NCBI GenBank assembly: GCA_049347715.1
Contig: CP186339.1
Span: 3,968,001-4,032,000 of the forward strand
DNA: 64,000 nt
Direction of reading: 5' to 3'
Source: Thalassotalea_B piscium_A
Lineage (GTDB): Bacteria > Pseudomonadota > Gammaproteobacteria > Enterobacterales > Alteromonadaceae
Made by a program: the position numbers and the translations under genes. Positions 48,097-58,100 of the stretch are shown here, piece after piece (the stretch's first letter is position 1; each line of letters opens with the position of its first letter). The notes beneath the pieces were generated by a model, which was not told where the DNA came from, did not search any database, and was given only the letters and a program-made list of their open reading frames with translations.

Positions 48097-49046
48097 CGCT
48101 TTTTATACAAGTGTTGATAATTGGGAACGTGCTTTTCCCAAAAGGGTGGTTCTCCTAAATACGTTTGTAACGTGGTAATAAATTCAGTGACTAACGGGGT
48201 TTGATTTCGATGAGGATATACCGCATAGATACCAGTATCCATCATAGATATTTGATGATTGGTTAATAACGGCACTAGTTTTAAATCTGCGATTGGTTTT
48301 TCTAGATTAAAGAGATCAATCATAATATAACCAATACCGTCTCGCGCCGCATTAATGGTTGATTGCACATCACTTGCTTTAAAGTTGCCCTTCATTCTAT
48401 ACATCTTAAAATTATCGCTGGTTGGCGATTCACTTAAAACCAATTGGTCTAAGGTAATCTTGCCATTACTATATACCACAGCTGGTAAGTTAATGAGTTC
48501 TTCTGGCGTTTGCGGTGAACCGTATTGCTCAACAAAAGCTTCAGAAGCAAGTATTACAAAGTTAGTTTTCGCTATTTTTTTGGCTATAAGATTTGATTCA
48601 GAGAGTTTTCCAATACGAAAAGCGATATCAAAATGGTCAGCAATAATGTCATTACGTTTATCATCTAATGATAATGTTATTTTTACGTCAGGAAATTTTT
48701 TTAAATAGAGAGAAATGGCAGGTTGTAAATACATTTGGCCAAAATCAATCGATGACGTAATACGTATATGGCCTTTCGGCTTTTGGCGATAAGAATCAGC
48801 TATATTTTGAATGCGATCTAAGGTGCCAATTAATAGATGACTTTGCTCAAGTATTTCTTCTCCCGCAGGGGTTAATGAAAATGAGCGGGTAGAACGATTA
48901 AGTAATTGAATACCTAAATGAGTTTCAAGTTTTTTGATCTGTTTTGATAAAGCCGAGTTATCCATATCATGTAAGGCCGCCGCCTTAGAAAATGAACCTT
49001 GCTGCACAACATCTAGAAATAATGACAATTGATTGGTGATAGACAT
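48093..49046 (-). CDS. LysR family transcriptional regulator
   Basis: 317 residues. HTH about 1-62 (QLSLFLDVVQQGSFSKAAALHDM, NSALSKQIKKLETHLGIQLLNRSTRSF) and effector domain about 90-300 with GHIRITSSIDFGQMYLQPAI. It is convergent with the unknown 47677 gene and downstream of the QOR/nfsB/ABM operon, which it might regulate. The region behind its start (49047-49185) holds no gene. Effector unknown. Confidence 0.88.
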   Translation of the reverse strand: MSITNQLSLFLDVVQQGSFSKAAALHDMDNSALSKQIKKLETHLGIQLLNRSTRSFSLTPAGEEILEQSHLLIGTLDRIQNIADSYRQKPKGHIRITSSIDFGQMYLQPAISLYLKKFPDVKITLSLDDKRNDIIADHFDIAFRIGKLSESNLIAKKIAKTNFVILASEAFVEQYGSPQTPEELINLPAVVYSNGKITLDQLVLSESPTSDNFKMYRMKGNFKASDVQSTINAARDGIGYIMIDLFNLEKPIADLKLVPLLTNHQISMMDTGIYAVYPHRNQTPLVTEFITTLQTYLGEPPFWEKHVPNYQHLYKKR

Positions 49047-49185
49047 CTAGTTTCCTCAAAGACTTTTTATATAGTAACTGAAGTCCTTAATGTTTTAAAA
49101 CTTTTCAATCTCTCACCTGCAATTATAAATAAGCTCAATGCTGCTTCTTGTTCCGTCAATGGCCATTGAACTTTAGATTGATGAC

Positions 49186-49935
49186 TTAGCTCATTTTACG
49201 TAAAACACTTAACGGCACAATTCGTAGTACCCAATGTAGAATAGCCCAAGGCCAAGTGGGTACAAAACTGTTTGCTTTTTCTTTATTGATAGCTTTCACT
49301 AAAGCTTTACAACCTGTTTCTAAATCTACGATAAAAGGTACGGTTTTAACTTTTTCATTTATTTCGCTGCGAATAAAGCCAGGATGAATACAGCTCACTT
49401 TAATTGGGGTATTCATAACATCTACCCGTATTCCTTCACTGAGAGAGGTAATAGCAGCCTTTGTTGCAGCATAAACTGTCATTGCTCGTCTAAAACCACG
49501 TACTGCGCTGATAGAAGAAATGGTCACTAGGTGACCGCTGTTTTGCGCTCTGAATATTTCCATTGCAGCTTCTGCTTGTGCAATTGCTGCAATAAAATTT
49601 GTTTCCGCTGTTTGTTTGTTTGCATGAAAATAGCCAGTACCTATCGATGCACCTTTGCCCATTCCTGCGTTGATAATAATGCGATCTAAACCACCAAGTT
49701 CTTCATTAAATTGATTAAACACCTCAAAAACGGCGTCATGGTCATTAACATCAAGTTTTTTAATCACGATAGTAATATTAGGATTTATTTCCTCTAATTC
49801 TACTTTTAAGCTATCAAGGTTTTCTAATCGCCTCGCACATAGTGCCAAGTTACTTCCTTGCTTGGCAAATTCAATCGCCATTCCTTTCCCTAGCCCAGAA
49901 CTTGCACCGGTTATTAATATATTTTTACGAATCAT
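49186..49935 (-). CDS. short-chain dehydrogenase/reductase
   Basis: 249 residues, classical SDR: cofactor motif TGASSGLGKG (T-G-x3-G-x-G), NAG in IINAGMGKG, catalytic Ser in VTISSISAV, and YAATK (Y-x3-K) with PGFIRSEI after it. It probably interconverts a hydroxyl and a keto group with NADP(H). It is the last gene of the leftward acyl-CoA dehydrogenase cluster, 61 bp after the phosphatase gene. Substrate unknown. Confidence 0.9.
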   Translation of the reverse strand: MIRKNILITGASSGLGKGMAIEFAKQGSNLALCARRLENLDSLKVELEEINPNITIVIKKLDVNDHDAVFEVFNQFNEELGGLDRIIINAGMGKGASIGTGYFHANKQTAETNFIAAIAQAEAAMEIFRAQNSGHLVTISSISAVRGFRRAMTVYAATKAAITSLSEGIRVDVMNTPIKVSCIHPGFIRSEINEKVKTVPFIVDLETGCKALVKAINKEKANSFVPTWPWAILHWVLRIVPLSVLRKMS

Positions 49936-49996
49936 CTGTTGTCCAAATTAAGTAATTATTATGGTAGTTAATCTTGATAATCAAACCTGTAAAAAA

Positions 49997-50707
49997 CTAG
50001 GTATAGGTAATCAAACGCTTATCGGTACATTGCTCAAATACATCATGTTCATTCATGGTCGACAAGGTTAATTGATTGCTTTGCCCACGAGTGATTAATT
50101 TCGTAACCCCCCCATTGACTAAACTCCAATTTATATCAATAAATTGTGTTAAAGGTAAACCAAGGAGATAACAAATAATAAGGCTGATTGGGCCACCTGA
50201 AGTGTAGATAATAACTTTTCCTCCAGTGTGCTTTTCCGCAACCTCTTTTAAAGCAGCTATCACTCTTTCACTAAAATGCGCAAATGATTCCGTATAACCA
50301 CTCGCATCCTCAGCATGACTCCACTGATTAATCGCATTGATGAAAAGTGCTTTAAACATCTGCAAACTCTGCTCTTGTTTAGCTAAATAACGGCGTGTAC
50401 TACTCGGTGTTGCCAGCTCAGTATTATACATACCCAAAATATTTTGATGATCGTATTCATTCCAGCGCGCGTCTTCTATTACTATGTCATTATCGTCTGA
50501 ATTTAAATTAAACGCCTTGATGCTATGCTGAGCCGTTTGTTTGTGCCTATTCATATCACCCGTTATCACCGCCGAAGGCCTAGCTATCTTTTTTTGTAAA
50601 TATTGACCAACTAAACTTGCCTGTAATATGCCTTTATCAGATAACTGATCATAATTTTCTGAGGAAAAACTCGCTTGACCATGCCTAACTAAGTAAATAA
50701 TTGTCAT
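49997..50707 (-). CDS. histidine phosphatase family protein
   Basis: 236 residues from the ATG at 50707, one base after the stop of the upstream gene; the longer frame (to 50836) would overlap it by more than 120 bp. The phospho-His motif LVRHGQAS is at residues 5-12, and the second His lies in KVIIYTSGGPISL region (Ser in place of the common His there, GGP). Such phosphatases act on small phosphorylated compounds; in this cluster it commonly follows an APH-like kinase gene, so the two may form a phosphorylation cycle. That link is inference. Confidence 0.85.
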   Translation of the reverse strand: MTIIYLVRHGQASFSSENYDQLSDKGILQASLVGQYLQKKIARPSAVITGDMNRHKQTAQHSIKAFNLNSDDNDIVIEDARWNEYDHQNILGMYNTELATPSSTRRYLAKQEQSLQMFKALFINAINQWSHAEDASGYTESFAHFSERVIAALKEVAEKHTGGKVIIYTSGGPISLIICYLLGLPLTQFIDINWSLVNGGVTKLITRGQSNQLTLSTMNEHDVFEQCTDKRLITYT

Positions 50708-50708
50708 A

Positions 50709-51779
50709 TTACTTACCTTGGTTTCGGATTGCTTTTTTACAACGATGTAATAAATAGTGCACAAAAATCCAAAAGTTTTTAAAAGCAGGATTGTTAGTTT
50801 GACCATGGTGATAACGGTAATAAATTTGCTGAACAATTCCCGCTAATCTAAATAAGCCATACACTTCATAAAAAGTAAAATCCTCTACTGTAATGTTCAT
50901 CTTTTTACAGTAATATGCTACCACCTCTTTTCTTGTGAGCATTCCACTAAGATGGGTGGGTTGACGACGGGATGATTGAGCTAAAAAATCATCTCCTGGC
51001 TCTACCCAGTAAGCTAAAGCATTCCCTAAGTCCATTAGCGGATCTCCTAAGGTTGCTAACTCCCAATCTAACACTCCCAAGACTTTAGTGTAATCATTGG
51101 CATCTAACACCACATTATCGAACCTGAAATCATTATGAGTAATACAAATACGTTCTTCAGCTGGCATATTCTCCGCTAACCACTTCATAACAAATTTACC
51201 CGAAGGAACATTCCAGGTTTTAGCTTTGGTAAAACGTTCTTGCCACCCCTGAATTTGTCTTTTGGTATATCCTTCCCCTTTACCTAAATGGCTTAATCCC
51301 GCTTTTTGATAATCCACTTGATGCAACTCAACGAGACAATCAAGAACATTTTCACATAACTTTCTCGTTTGTGTGGGTGTTACAGACAAGCCTTTCGGTA
51401 AATTTTTACGAGGAATAATACCCGTCAGTTTTTCCATTACGTAAAAATCGGTATTAATAACGTTCTTATCGTCGCAGAAAGCTTTCATTTCAGGTACATA
51501 GCTATAGAAAGGACGTAATGCTTGTTGCAAACGAAATTCTCGACCCATGTCATGAGCACCTTGCGCTTTTGTCCCTTGTGGGCCACGTCGTAAAATCAGC
51601 GCTTCATTTGGATATTCGATACAATACGTCCAATTAGATGCACCGCCTGCATATTGGGTTACTTTGGGTATTCCTTCTAATCCTTCAAGGTGTAACTTTA
51701 ACCAAGTGTCCACTGACGCAATGTCGAGTTCCTCTCCGTGACGTACCTGTTTTGCTTGATCTAATACATTATTACTCAT
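50709..51779 (-). CDS. phosphotransferase family protein (APH/ACAD10-11 kinase-like)
   Basis: 356 residues, aminoglycoside-phosphotransferase fold: GGASNWTYCIEYPNEALILRRGP-type N-lobe (cited in parts), the Brenner motif ITHNDFRFDNVVLD (catalytic HND), and GVLDWELATLGDPLMDLG (metal DW). The nearest known branch is the kinase domain of ACAD10/11, which phosphorylates 4-hydroxyacyl-CoA for its removal by the dehydrogenase. An acyl-CoA dehydrogenase is encoded two genes upstream, so the same chemistry is likely. Confidence 0.9.
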   Translation of the reverse strand: MSNNVLDQAKQVRHGEELDIASVDTWLKLHLEGLEGIPKVTQYAGGASNWTYCIEYPNEALILRRGPQGTKAQGAHDMGREFRLQQALRPFYSYVPEMKAFCDDKNVINTDFYVMEKLTGIIPRKNLPKGLSVTPTQTRKLCENVLDCLVELHQVDYQKAGLSHLGKGEGYTKRQIQGWQERFTKAKTWNVPSGKFVMKWLAENMPAEERICITHNDFRFDNVVLDANDYTKVLGVLDWELATLGDPLMDLGNALAYWVEPGDDFLAQSSRRQPTHLSGMLTRKEVVAYYCKKMNITVEDFTFYEVYGLFRLAGIVQQIYYRYHHGQTNNPAFKNFWIFVHYLLHRCKKAIRNQGK

Positions 51780-51797
51780 GAGTAAGCCTATTATTAT

Positions 51798-52622
51798 CTA
51801 TCGTTTTTTGGTTAACCGTTGCATCGATTTTGTTTTCTTTAACATACTCTTAATATAGGAAGCAGTCGGCATTATTTTTTTCATTAGAAAGGCTTGCTTA
51901 CCTAATTTATGAGTTAAAATTAAAAACCTTCTTTTTTGAGCCTGATGATATATCGTTTCTGCGACTTGCTCTGCACTGATCTCTGATTTATCAAAGGCGC
52001 GATCCATCATTTTACGCATTGCTGGTTCGCTAGTTCGTAACGATTCATCTAAATTCGTTTTAAAAAAACTCGGGCAAACAACGCTGACATCAATATTATC
52101 GAAAGATAACTCTAGCTTCATCGTTTCAGAAAAACTCACAACAGCCGCCTTAACCGCATTATAGCTACTCATAAATGGAATAGGAGTTAACCCCGCTTGT
52201 GATGCAATATTAATAAAGTAACCATGGCCTTGTGCTTTAAAGTCAGGATAAAACCTTTGGGAAATACGTACCATACCAAGTAAATTGATATCAAGTATCC
52301 ATTGCCACTGTTCAATACTTTCACCGGACAAAGAACCTCCAGAGGCTACCCCTGCATTATTGATAACTACGTCTATTCCTTGCCATTGTCTTTGAATCGC
52401 AAGGTGTAAATCATCAATATCAGTTTGTTTGGTGATATCACAATGAACGTAAAAAGCTTCCGTTCCTAGGGCGTTAAGCTCAGCAACAGTTTGCTCTCCC
52501 CGTTCCTGATTAATATCGGCAATACAAATTTTTACTGATGATTGCTTATTTTTAGCCCAGACCAAAGCAATGGACTTGCCTAAGCCTGTGGCTCCGCCTG
52601 TTATTAATAATCGCGATGTCAT
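51798..52622 (-). CDS. short-chain dehydrogenase/reductase
   Basis: 274 residues from the ATG at 52622 (a GTG three codons earlier, directly after the previous stop, is an alternative). Classical SDR motifs: TGGATGLGKS, NNAGVASGG, SQAGLTPIPFMSSYNAVK with Y-x3-K, and CPSFFKTN. The C-terminal 40 residues are Lys-rich. It lies between the acyl-CoA dehydrogenase and the APH-like kinase; role in oxidising a hydroxyacyl intermediate is likely but not proven. Confidence 0.9.
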   Translation of the reverse strand: MTSRLLITGGATGLGKSIALVWAKNKQSSVKICIADINQERGEQTVAELNALGTEAFYVHCDITKQTDIDDLHLAIQRQWQGIDVVINNAGVASGGSLSGESIEQWQWILDINLLGMVRISQRFYPDFKAQGHGYFINIASQAGLTPIPFMSSYNAVKAAVVSFSETMKLELSFDNIDVSVVCPSFFKTNLDESLRTSEPAMRKMMDRAFDKSEISAEQVAETIYHQAQKRRFLILTHKLGKQAFLMKKIMPTASYIKSMLKKTKSMQRLTKKR

Positions 52623-52631
52623 GTTTATCAC

Positions 52632-53858
52632 TTATCGTTGAATGTATTTTCTAAGTTCAAGGCGAGATACCATACCCATGTGTACTTCATCAGGACCATC
52701 AGCCAGGCGTAATATTCGTCCCATGGCATTAAAGGACGCCACAGGGTAGTCTTCACTAACGCCCGCACCACCAAACATTTGAATTGCCATGTCAGACACT
52801 TGCTGGAGCATATTCGGCACTACAACTTTAATACTCGAAATTTCAGTCATCGCATGCTTTACGCCAGCCGTATCAATTTTCCATGCCGCATGTAATGTTA
52901 ATAAACGGGCTTGGTCGATTGCCATTCTTGCTTGAGCAACACGCTCTAAATTTCCGCCAAGTTTAATAATAGGTTTACCGAATGCAGTTCGTGAAAGGCC
53001 GCGTTTTATCATTAACTCAAGAGAACGTTCAGCTGCCCCTATGGCTCGCATACAATGATGAATTCGCCCTGGACCAAGGCGCCCTTGTGCAATCGCAAAT
53101 CCTTTACCAAGACCCATGATTAAATTCGCTTTGGGAACTCTTACATTAATAAAGTTCATTTCACCATGCCCGTATGGCGCATCATATTCACCACATGCTG
53201 TTAGCATCCGCGTGATTGAAACACCTGGGGTATCTAATGGAACAATAACCATTGAATGTTGGTTATGTTTGTCATTTTCAGGGTTAGATAATCCCATAAA
53301 AATTGCGATCTTAGCATTAGGATGACCTAGCCCAGTACTCCACCATTTCTTACCATTGAGCACGAGTTCATCGCCATCAACGTCAATTGTTGCTTCCATA
53401 TTAGTGGCATCTGACGAGGCGACATCGGGCTCTGTCATACCAAAAACCGAACGTATTTCTCCACTCAATAACGGCAATAACCATTTTTCTTTTTGTTCAT
53501 CATTACCAAAATGATAAAGCACTTCCATATTACCGGTATCAGGTGCATTACAATTAAATAATTCAGGGGCAATTAAACTACGGCCAGTTTCCTCAGCAAG
53601 AGGCGCATATTCTAAACATGTAAGACCTTCCCCTAAGGTGGCATCAGGTAAAAAAAGATTCCAAAGTTTTGCTTTCCGGGCTTTTTCCTTTAATGGTGCT
53701 ATTTGAGAAGGTATTTGCCATTGTCGCCAATCTGAGGTTTCGTTTAATCGTTTGTTTTCCTCAATAATGGCTTGCTCAACCGGATAAACATTCTCATCCA
53801 TGAAATTTTTTAGTCTAACTAAGTAATCTTGGCTTTTCGCACTGGGTTCAAAGTTCAT
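52632..53858 (-). CDS. acyl-CoA dehydrogenase family protein (ACAD10/11-like)
   Basis: 408 residues with the three ACAD domains: helical start (about 1-125), beta middle (FGMTEPDVASSDATNMEATI, LNGKKWWSTGLGHPNAKI), helical end (GPGRIHHCMRAIGAAERSLELM, MAIQMFGGAGVSEDYPVA). FAD-dependent dehydrogenase that introduces a double bond into an acyl-CoA. First gene of a leftward operon with SDR, APH-like kinase, phosphatase and SDR genes, a set I know from 4-hydroxyacid or lipid degradation. A LysR gene is divergent at 115 bp. Confidence 0.93.
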   Translation of the reverse strand: MNFEPSAKSQDYLVRLKNFMDENVYPVEQAIIEENKRLNETSDWRQWQIPSQIAPLKEKARKAKLWNLFLPDATLGEGLTCLEYAPLAEETGRSLIAPELFNCNAPDTGNMEVLYHFGNDEQKEKWLLPLLSGEIRSVFGMTEPDVASSDATNMEATIDVDGDELVLNGKKWWSTGLGHPNAKIAIFMGLSNPENDKHNQHSMVIVPLDTPGVSITRMLTACGEYDAPYGHGEMNFINVRVPKANLIMGLGKGFAIAQGRLGPGRIHHCMRAIGAAERSLELMIKRGLSRTAFGKPIIKLGGNLERVAQARMAIDQARLLTLHAAWKIDTAGVKHAMTEISSIKVVVPNMLQQVSDMAIQMFGGAGVSEDYPVASFNAMGRILRLADGPDEVHMGMVSRLELRKYIQR

Positions 53859-53973
53859 GCTTGTATCTCTAGCTCAATTATTTGCGAGGTTGTTTAGCAT
53901 AATGTAATTTTAGTGATGAATTAAGTGAAATATATTGTTAACCTGTTATGAATATGATTCATAGGCTATAGGT

Positions 53974-54882
53974 ATGATCGAAGCAAAAACAGTACAACAG
54001 TTAGATTTAAATTTACTTAAGGTATTTGAATGTCTCTATCAAGAGAAAAATATGAGCTTAGCTGCCAAGTTACTATTTATTAGTCCTTCAGCGGTAAGCC
54101 ACGCCATTAAACGTTTACGCTTAGTGCTCAACGATGAATTGTTTATTCGGCAAGGCCAGATAATGCAACCAACACCAGCTTGTCAGCGTATGGCACCTCA
54201 GTTAATTGATACTCTCGAAAAATTAAGGCAAATATTACAAGCCTGTGGAGAATTTGATTTATCTCGCACGGGTCAAACGTTTAAACTAGCGATCCACGAT
54301 GCCTTGGAATTACTCGTTTTACCAAAAATTCAAAAAGTATTAATGGAAAAAGCTCCTCATGCAAAGTTAATTAGCAGTAAGCTTGTTCGTGAAGATATGG
54401 CGCGTCAACTCAACACCAATCAAATAGATATTGCCATTGATATTGCTTTACCCTTAAAAGCACCGATTCAACATTTTAAATTATCAAGCGATGACTTTTG
54501 TATTTTATTGAATAAACATCATACAAATGTCGATAACATGTCATCTGATAACTATCTTTGCGCTAAACATATTGCCGTTTCAAATAGAGCCAATGGAGTA
54601 GTTGTTGAAGACTATGCTCTACTGCAACAAGGTATTAATCGCTCTGTAGATATTCGTTGCCAAAGTTACCAAACAGCGAAAGAGCTAATAAAAGTTTCAG
54701 ACCATTTACTTACCTTACCCTCCTTGATAGCACAAAAACTCGTGGATACTGATTTAGTGATCAAACCTATCCCATATAAAATACCCTCTGTGTCAACCCA
54801 CTTATACTGGCATCAAAATACAGAAAAAGACGTTGCCTTAATATGGTTGCGCGAAACAGTCCAGTCGGTATTTAACTTATAA
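53974..54882 (+). CDS. LysR family regulator divergent from the acyl-CoA dehydrogenase operon
   Basis: 302 residues. HTH about 8-65 (DLNLLKVFECLYQEKNMSLAAKLLFISPSAVSHAIKRLR in parts; NodD/LeuO-like LDLNLL start) and effector domain. The divergent position to the acyl-CoA dehydrogenase operon suggests it controls it. Effector unknown. Confidence 0.9.
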   Translation: MIEAKTVQQLDLNLLKVFECLYQEKNMSLAAKLLFISPSAVSHAIKRLRLVLNDELFIRQGQIMQPTPACQRMAPQLIDTLEKLRQILQACGEFDLSRTGQTFKLAIHDALELLVLPKIQKVLMEKAPHAKLISSKLVREDMARQLNTNQIDIAIDIALPLKAPIQHFKLSSDDFCILLNKHHTNVDNMSSDNYLCAKHIAVSNRANGVVVEDYALLQQGINRSVDIRCQSYQTAKELIKVSDHLLTLPSLIAQKLVDTDLVIKPIPYKIPSVSTHLYWHQNTEKDVALIWLRETVQSVFNL

Positions 54883-55052
54883 CTGAGTAAATTGAACAAT
54901 AATACAATACCTAAATTATCGATCGTGCGGAGGTTTTAAAGCGCGTATGAGTATCTCTACTTTGATTAAATCACGCTGATTGTTATGTAAACTAGGTGTT
55001 ATGACTAGACACTTAAGAGCAGTGGGACAGACCATTGCCGCGAAATAATCTA

Positions 55053-55103
55053 CCCAATGAAGTACCTATTAATACATATCGTATTAAAGGTACTCCATTA
55101 GGT
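55053..55103. repeat. long imperfect hairpin after the surface locus
   Basis: CCAATGAAGTACCT pairs with AGGTACTCCATTAGG (one mismatch), with a second stem TTAATAC/GTATTAA inside. It lies 23 bp after the stop of the barrel gene and 170 bp after the LysR stop, between convergent genes. No clear T run, so it may be a processing or weak termination structure. The rest of 54883-55125 holds nothing recognisable. Confidence 0.5.
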
Positions 55104-55125
55104 TTACTCATTACTTTTATACTAA

Positions 55126-58100
55126 CTAAATTTTTACAACAATATTGAGAAACCAGCCTTTAGCATCGTAATTAAGATCCGTTAAATCATCACTAAAATC
55201 TGTAAAGTTATAACCAATACCTACTTTTAAATTGTTACCAAAATGACGATGAATAGCTGTTAAGAAGCCTTTCCTATTATCTTGCGCCGCTTTAACATCT
55301 AACATTCTGCCTTCAACCAGAAAATCCCAGTGACGCACTACATGCCAATTAGCTCTTACCACATATAAGTTGGTTGTACTGTCATACCAAACCCCTTCTT
55401 CACGACCTTGACGAACCTCGCCTCTTTTATATGCGTATTTTGCACCAAGTGTCCAACGAGTAGTTAAGTCGTAATTAGCATCAAAAGCAAAAACATGACT
55501 GCGTTGTTGATAATCATTTTGTTGCCCTGTATCAGTGTATTGATCGGCAGGTGCTAAATCATATAAATAGTTATAGGTTACCAGTGCATTAAATCTATCA
55601 TTATCAACTGGACGATAAGCTAAACCGAGTAACCCTTCTGTATAGTCACTATTTAGCTGATCGGCAACACTTGAGTCGCTTATTGCAAAATCAATGCGTA
55701 GTTGCGCACGCCAATCTGGATTCACTTTATACGATAAATTATTACGTATTAAATATGAATCACGCTGTTGTTCGCCTTGTTCATCTTGTCGAAATTCTAA
55801 TGAAGTACCGTATTTAAAGTTTTTGGTAGCATAGCCTGCGTTTAGTGCAATAGCATTACGTTTAATGGTTGCCTGATCTGCATCTTCTAACTTACCATTT
55901 TCATAACTAAGTCCTAATACCCACTTTTCACTAGGTAAAAACTCAATACCATACGCATGTGTTAAGCCAACACCATTATTACCGTGTTGATATCGCTCTT
56001 CACCATACACATTAACGGCATCGGTAAATCGATGACGTACACCACTGACTAATTGACCATTGCGCCCAGCCAAACCATTGTCGGTTCTGTCGGGATCTAA
56101 TTCATAATTGAGATACACATTACTAGCATCGCTGTATTGATAATCAGATCCTATTTTCGCGCCAAAACCTTGATTTCCCTCAGATGCTTCACCTAACAAA
56201 GAAACAGCATCATTTACTTGATATTTGCCCCCCAAACCAACGCGATTATTAGCAAATTTGCTTTCATCATGCTTAAGTGTTCCTTGAGCGAAGCCGTATA
56301 GCCCCCATGTTGATGAATTCTGATAATCAAGCTGTACTGCAAGGTCAGTTCTTTCGCCGATATTTTGACTTTGTTGGTCTGAAGTTTCAGTATCTTCTAT
56401 GCGTAAACCAGCGCTAAGTTGCCATTGTTCATTAAGTTGATGAGCAATATTCATCTCTGCGCTAAACTTATCAATACCGCCATCTTCGTCTCGGGTATCA
56501 AGTCGCAAACTGGTTTGAGTATTCTCAGTTACGGGTAATTGAAATTGCACCCCAGCTTGGTCAGTATCATACTGGCTAAACTGCCCTACACCTGAGAAGC
56601 CTTGTTGGCGTTGCTGCCAATAAAAGTTACCTCGACTTTGTAAGCCACTATCAGCTTTACTACCAAAACCTAACTCATTAAAAATAAAGGCACTTTCGAT
56701 ACGATAAGCCTTGGCCTTATCATCCGCGGCAATATTTGACGAGCTACTTGAAGAAATATCAGAAAAATTAAAACCACCGTTACTAGAATTTACCCCTGAA
56801 ACACCTTGTCCACGTGTTTGTGCTGTTTCTAATTTAACGTAGCTTTGTGCTGAATGACGATAGGTTAAGTCTAGACCAGTTAATTTGTGATCTTCTATCC
56901 CCATGTCTTCTTTACTAGCAGTTATGCCAACTTTTAAATTGTCATTTAGCCAATAGCTTGCACGACCACCCACACTTAAATTATCAAGTTCTTCAAAGCC
57001 TGGAGTATATTCATAGTTAACCACAAGGTAAGTTGGATGACCGGATAAGCCGCCAGTGCGCACAATTAGATTATCATTACTAATGGAAGCTAATGGCTTG
57101 GTTAGTAATATTCGACCTTGCAAAGCATCTACGTCATAGTCTTGGCCTGCCACTAACGGTGTTGAACTAATAACAAGGTTTGAATCCTTATCTCTTACTT
57201 CAATTGTCACTCGCTCTGAGCCTTGAGTAATATCTTGATTTTGTAAATAGTACAAAGAGCCGCCTGTACCACGTAACTCTTCATAAGCAGCACTGGTACC
57301 TGCTTCTGCTGCGAATACTTTTACATTACCAACTCTTTCACCAAATTGTGTTAAGGCTTCGGTATTCCAATCAAGACTGGCGCCATATAAACCACGTTCA
57401 ATTCGTGAAAACTCAGTATCTTTAATATCAGCAATGAAATTACCCCACATTAAATGAGATTTATCATCGTTGATTTTGGCATAAAAACGCCCTTGCGTAG
57501 GCGCATCTTCTATTACAGTTGAATCATCACCATAAACAGCATAATGGTTTTCTTCTTCAAGACGACGCAATAAACTACTTGGATCTTTTTTATTTAAGTT
57601 TGAAAAAAGTTCGTTAAGCGGTTCTTCTTGGCTATCAAGACTTGTTGTAATGGTATAATCGTCCTTCCACTTTCCTTTCGCATAAAGTGCAATACGGCCA
57701 TCAATAAACAAATCATTGTCAAAATGTTGATTGTCGCCGGTTAATAAACCAATACTACCTGTACTAGAATTTTTTCCTAAAGTAAGATCCGCCATACCTA
57801 CGTAAAACCAATCATTACTTTTCAATTCAAGATGACGCTGAAATAATTCACCATTGCCTTGTTCATCCAAAATGGCAACTTCAACATTATGAATTCCCGA
57901 AGGAATAATCTGCTCAGCAACAAATTGTTGTTGAGCATTTACCGGCAATTTTTTACCTAAAAAATATACCGAATGATCACTAGGAACATTGTCGCCATTT
58001 ACCGTTAACGTGCCGCCAGTAAGTGGTATGTTTTGTATGCTCAAATGGCTTTCACCATAACCAGCTAACAACGCTTGCTCAATAGGTAATTCTACATTCG

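Noticed and set aside
50708..50836. Longer start of the histidine phosphatase at 50836
   Set aside because: It overlaps the upstream kinase gene by about 128 bp; the ATG at 50707 directly precedes the LVRHGQ motif at the usual distance.
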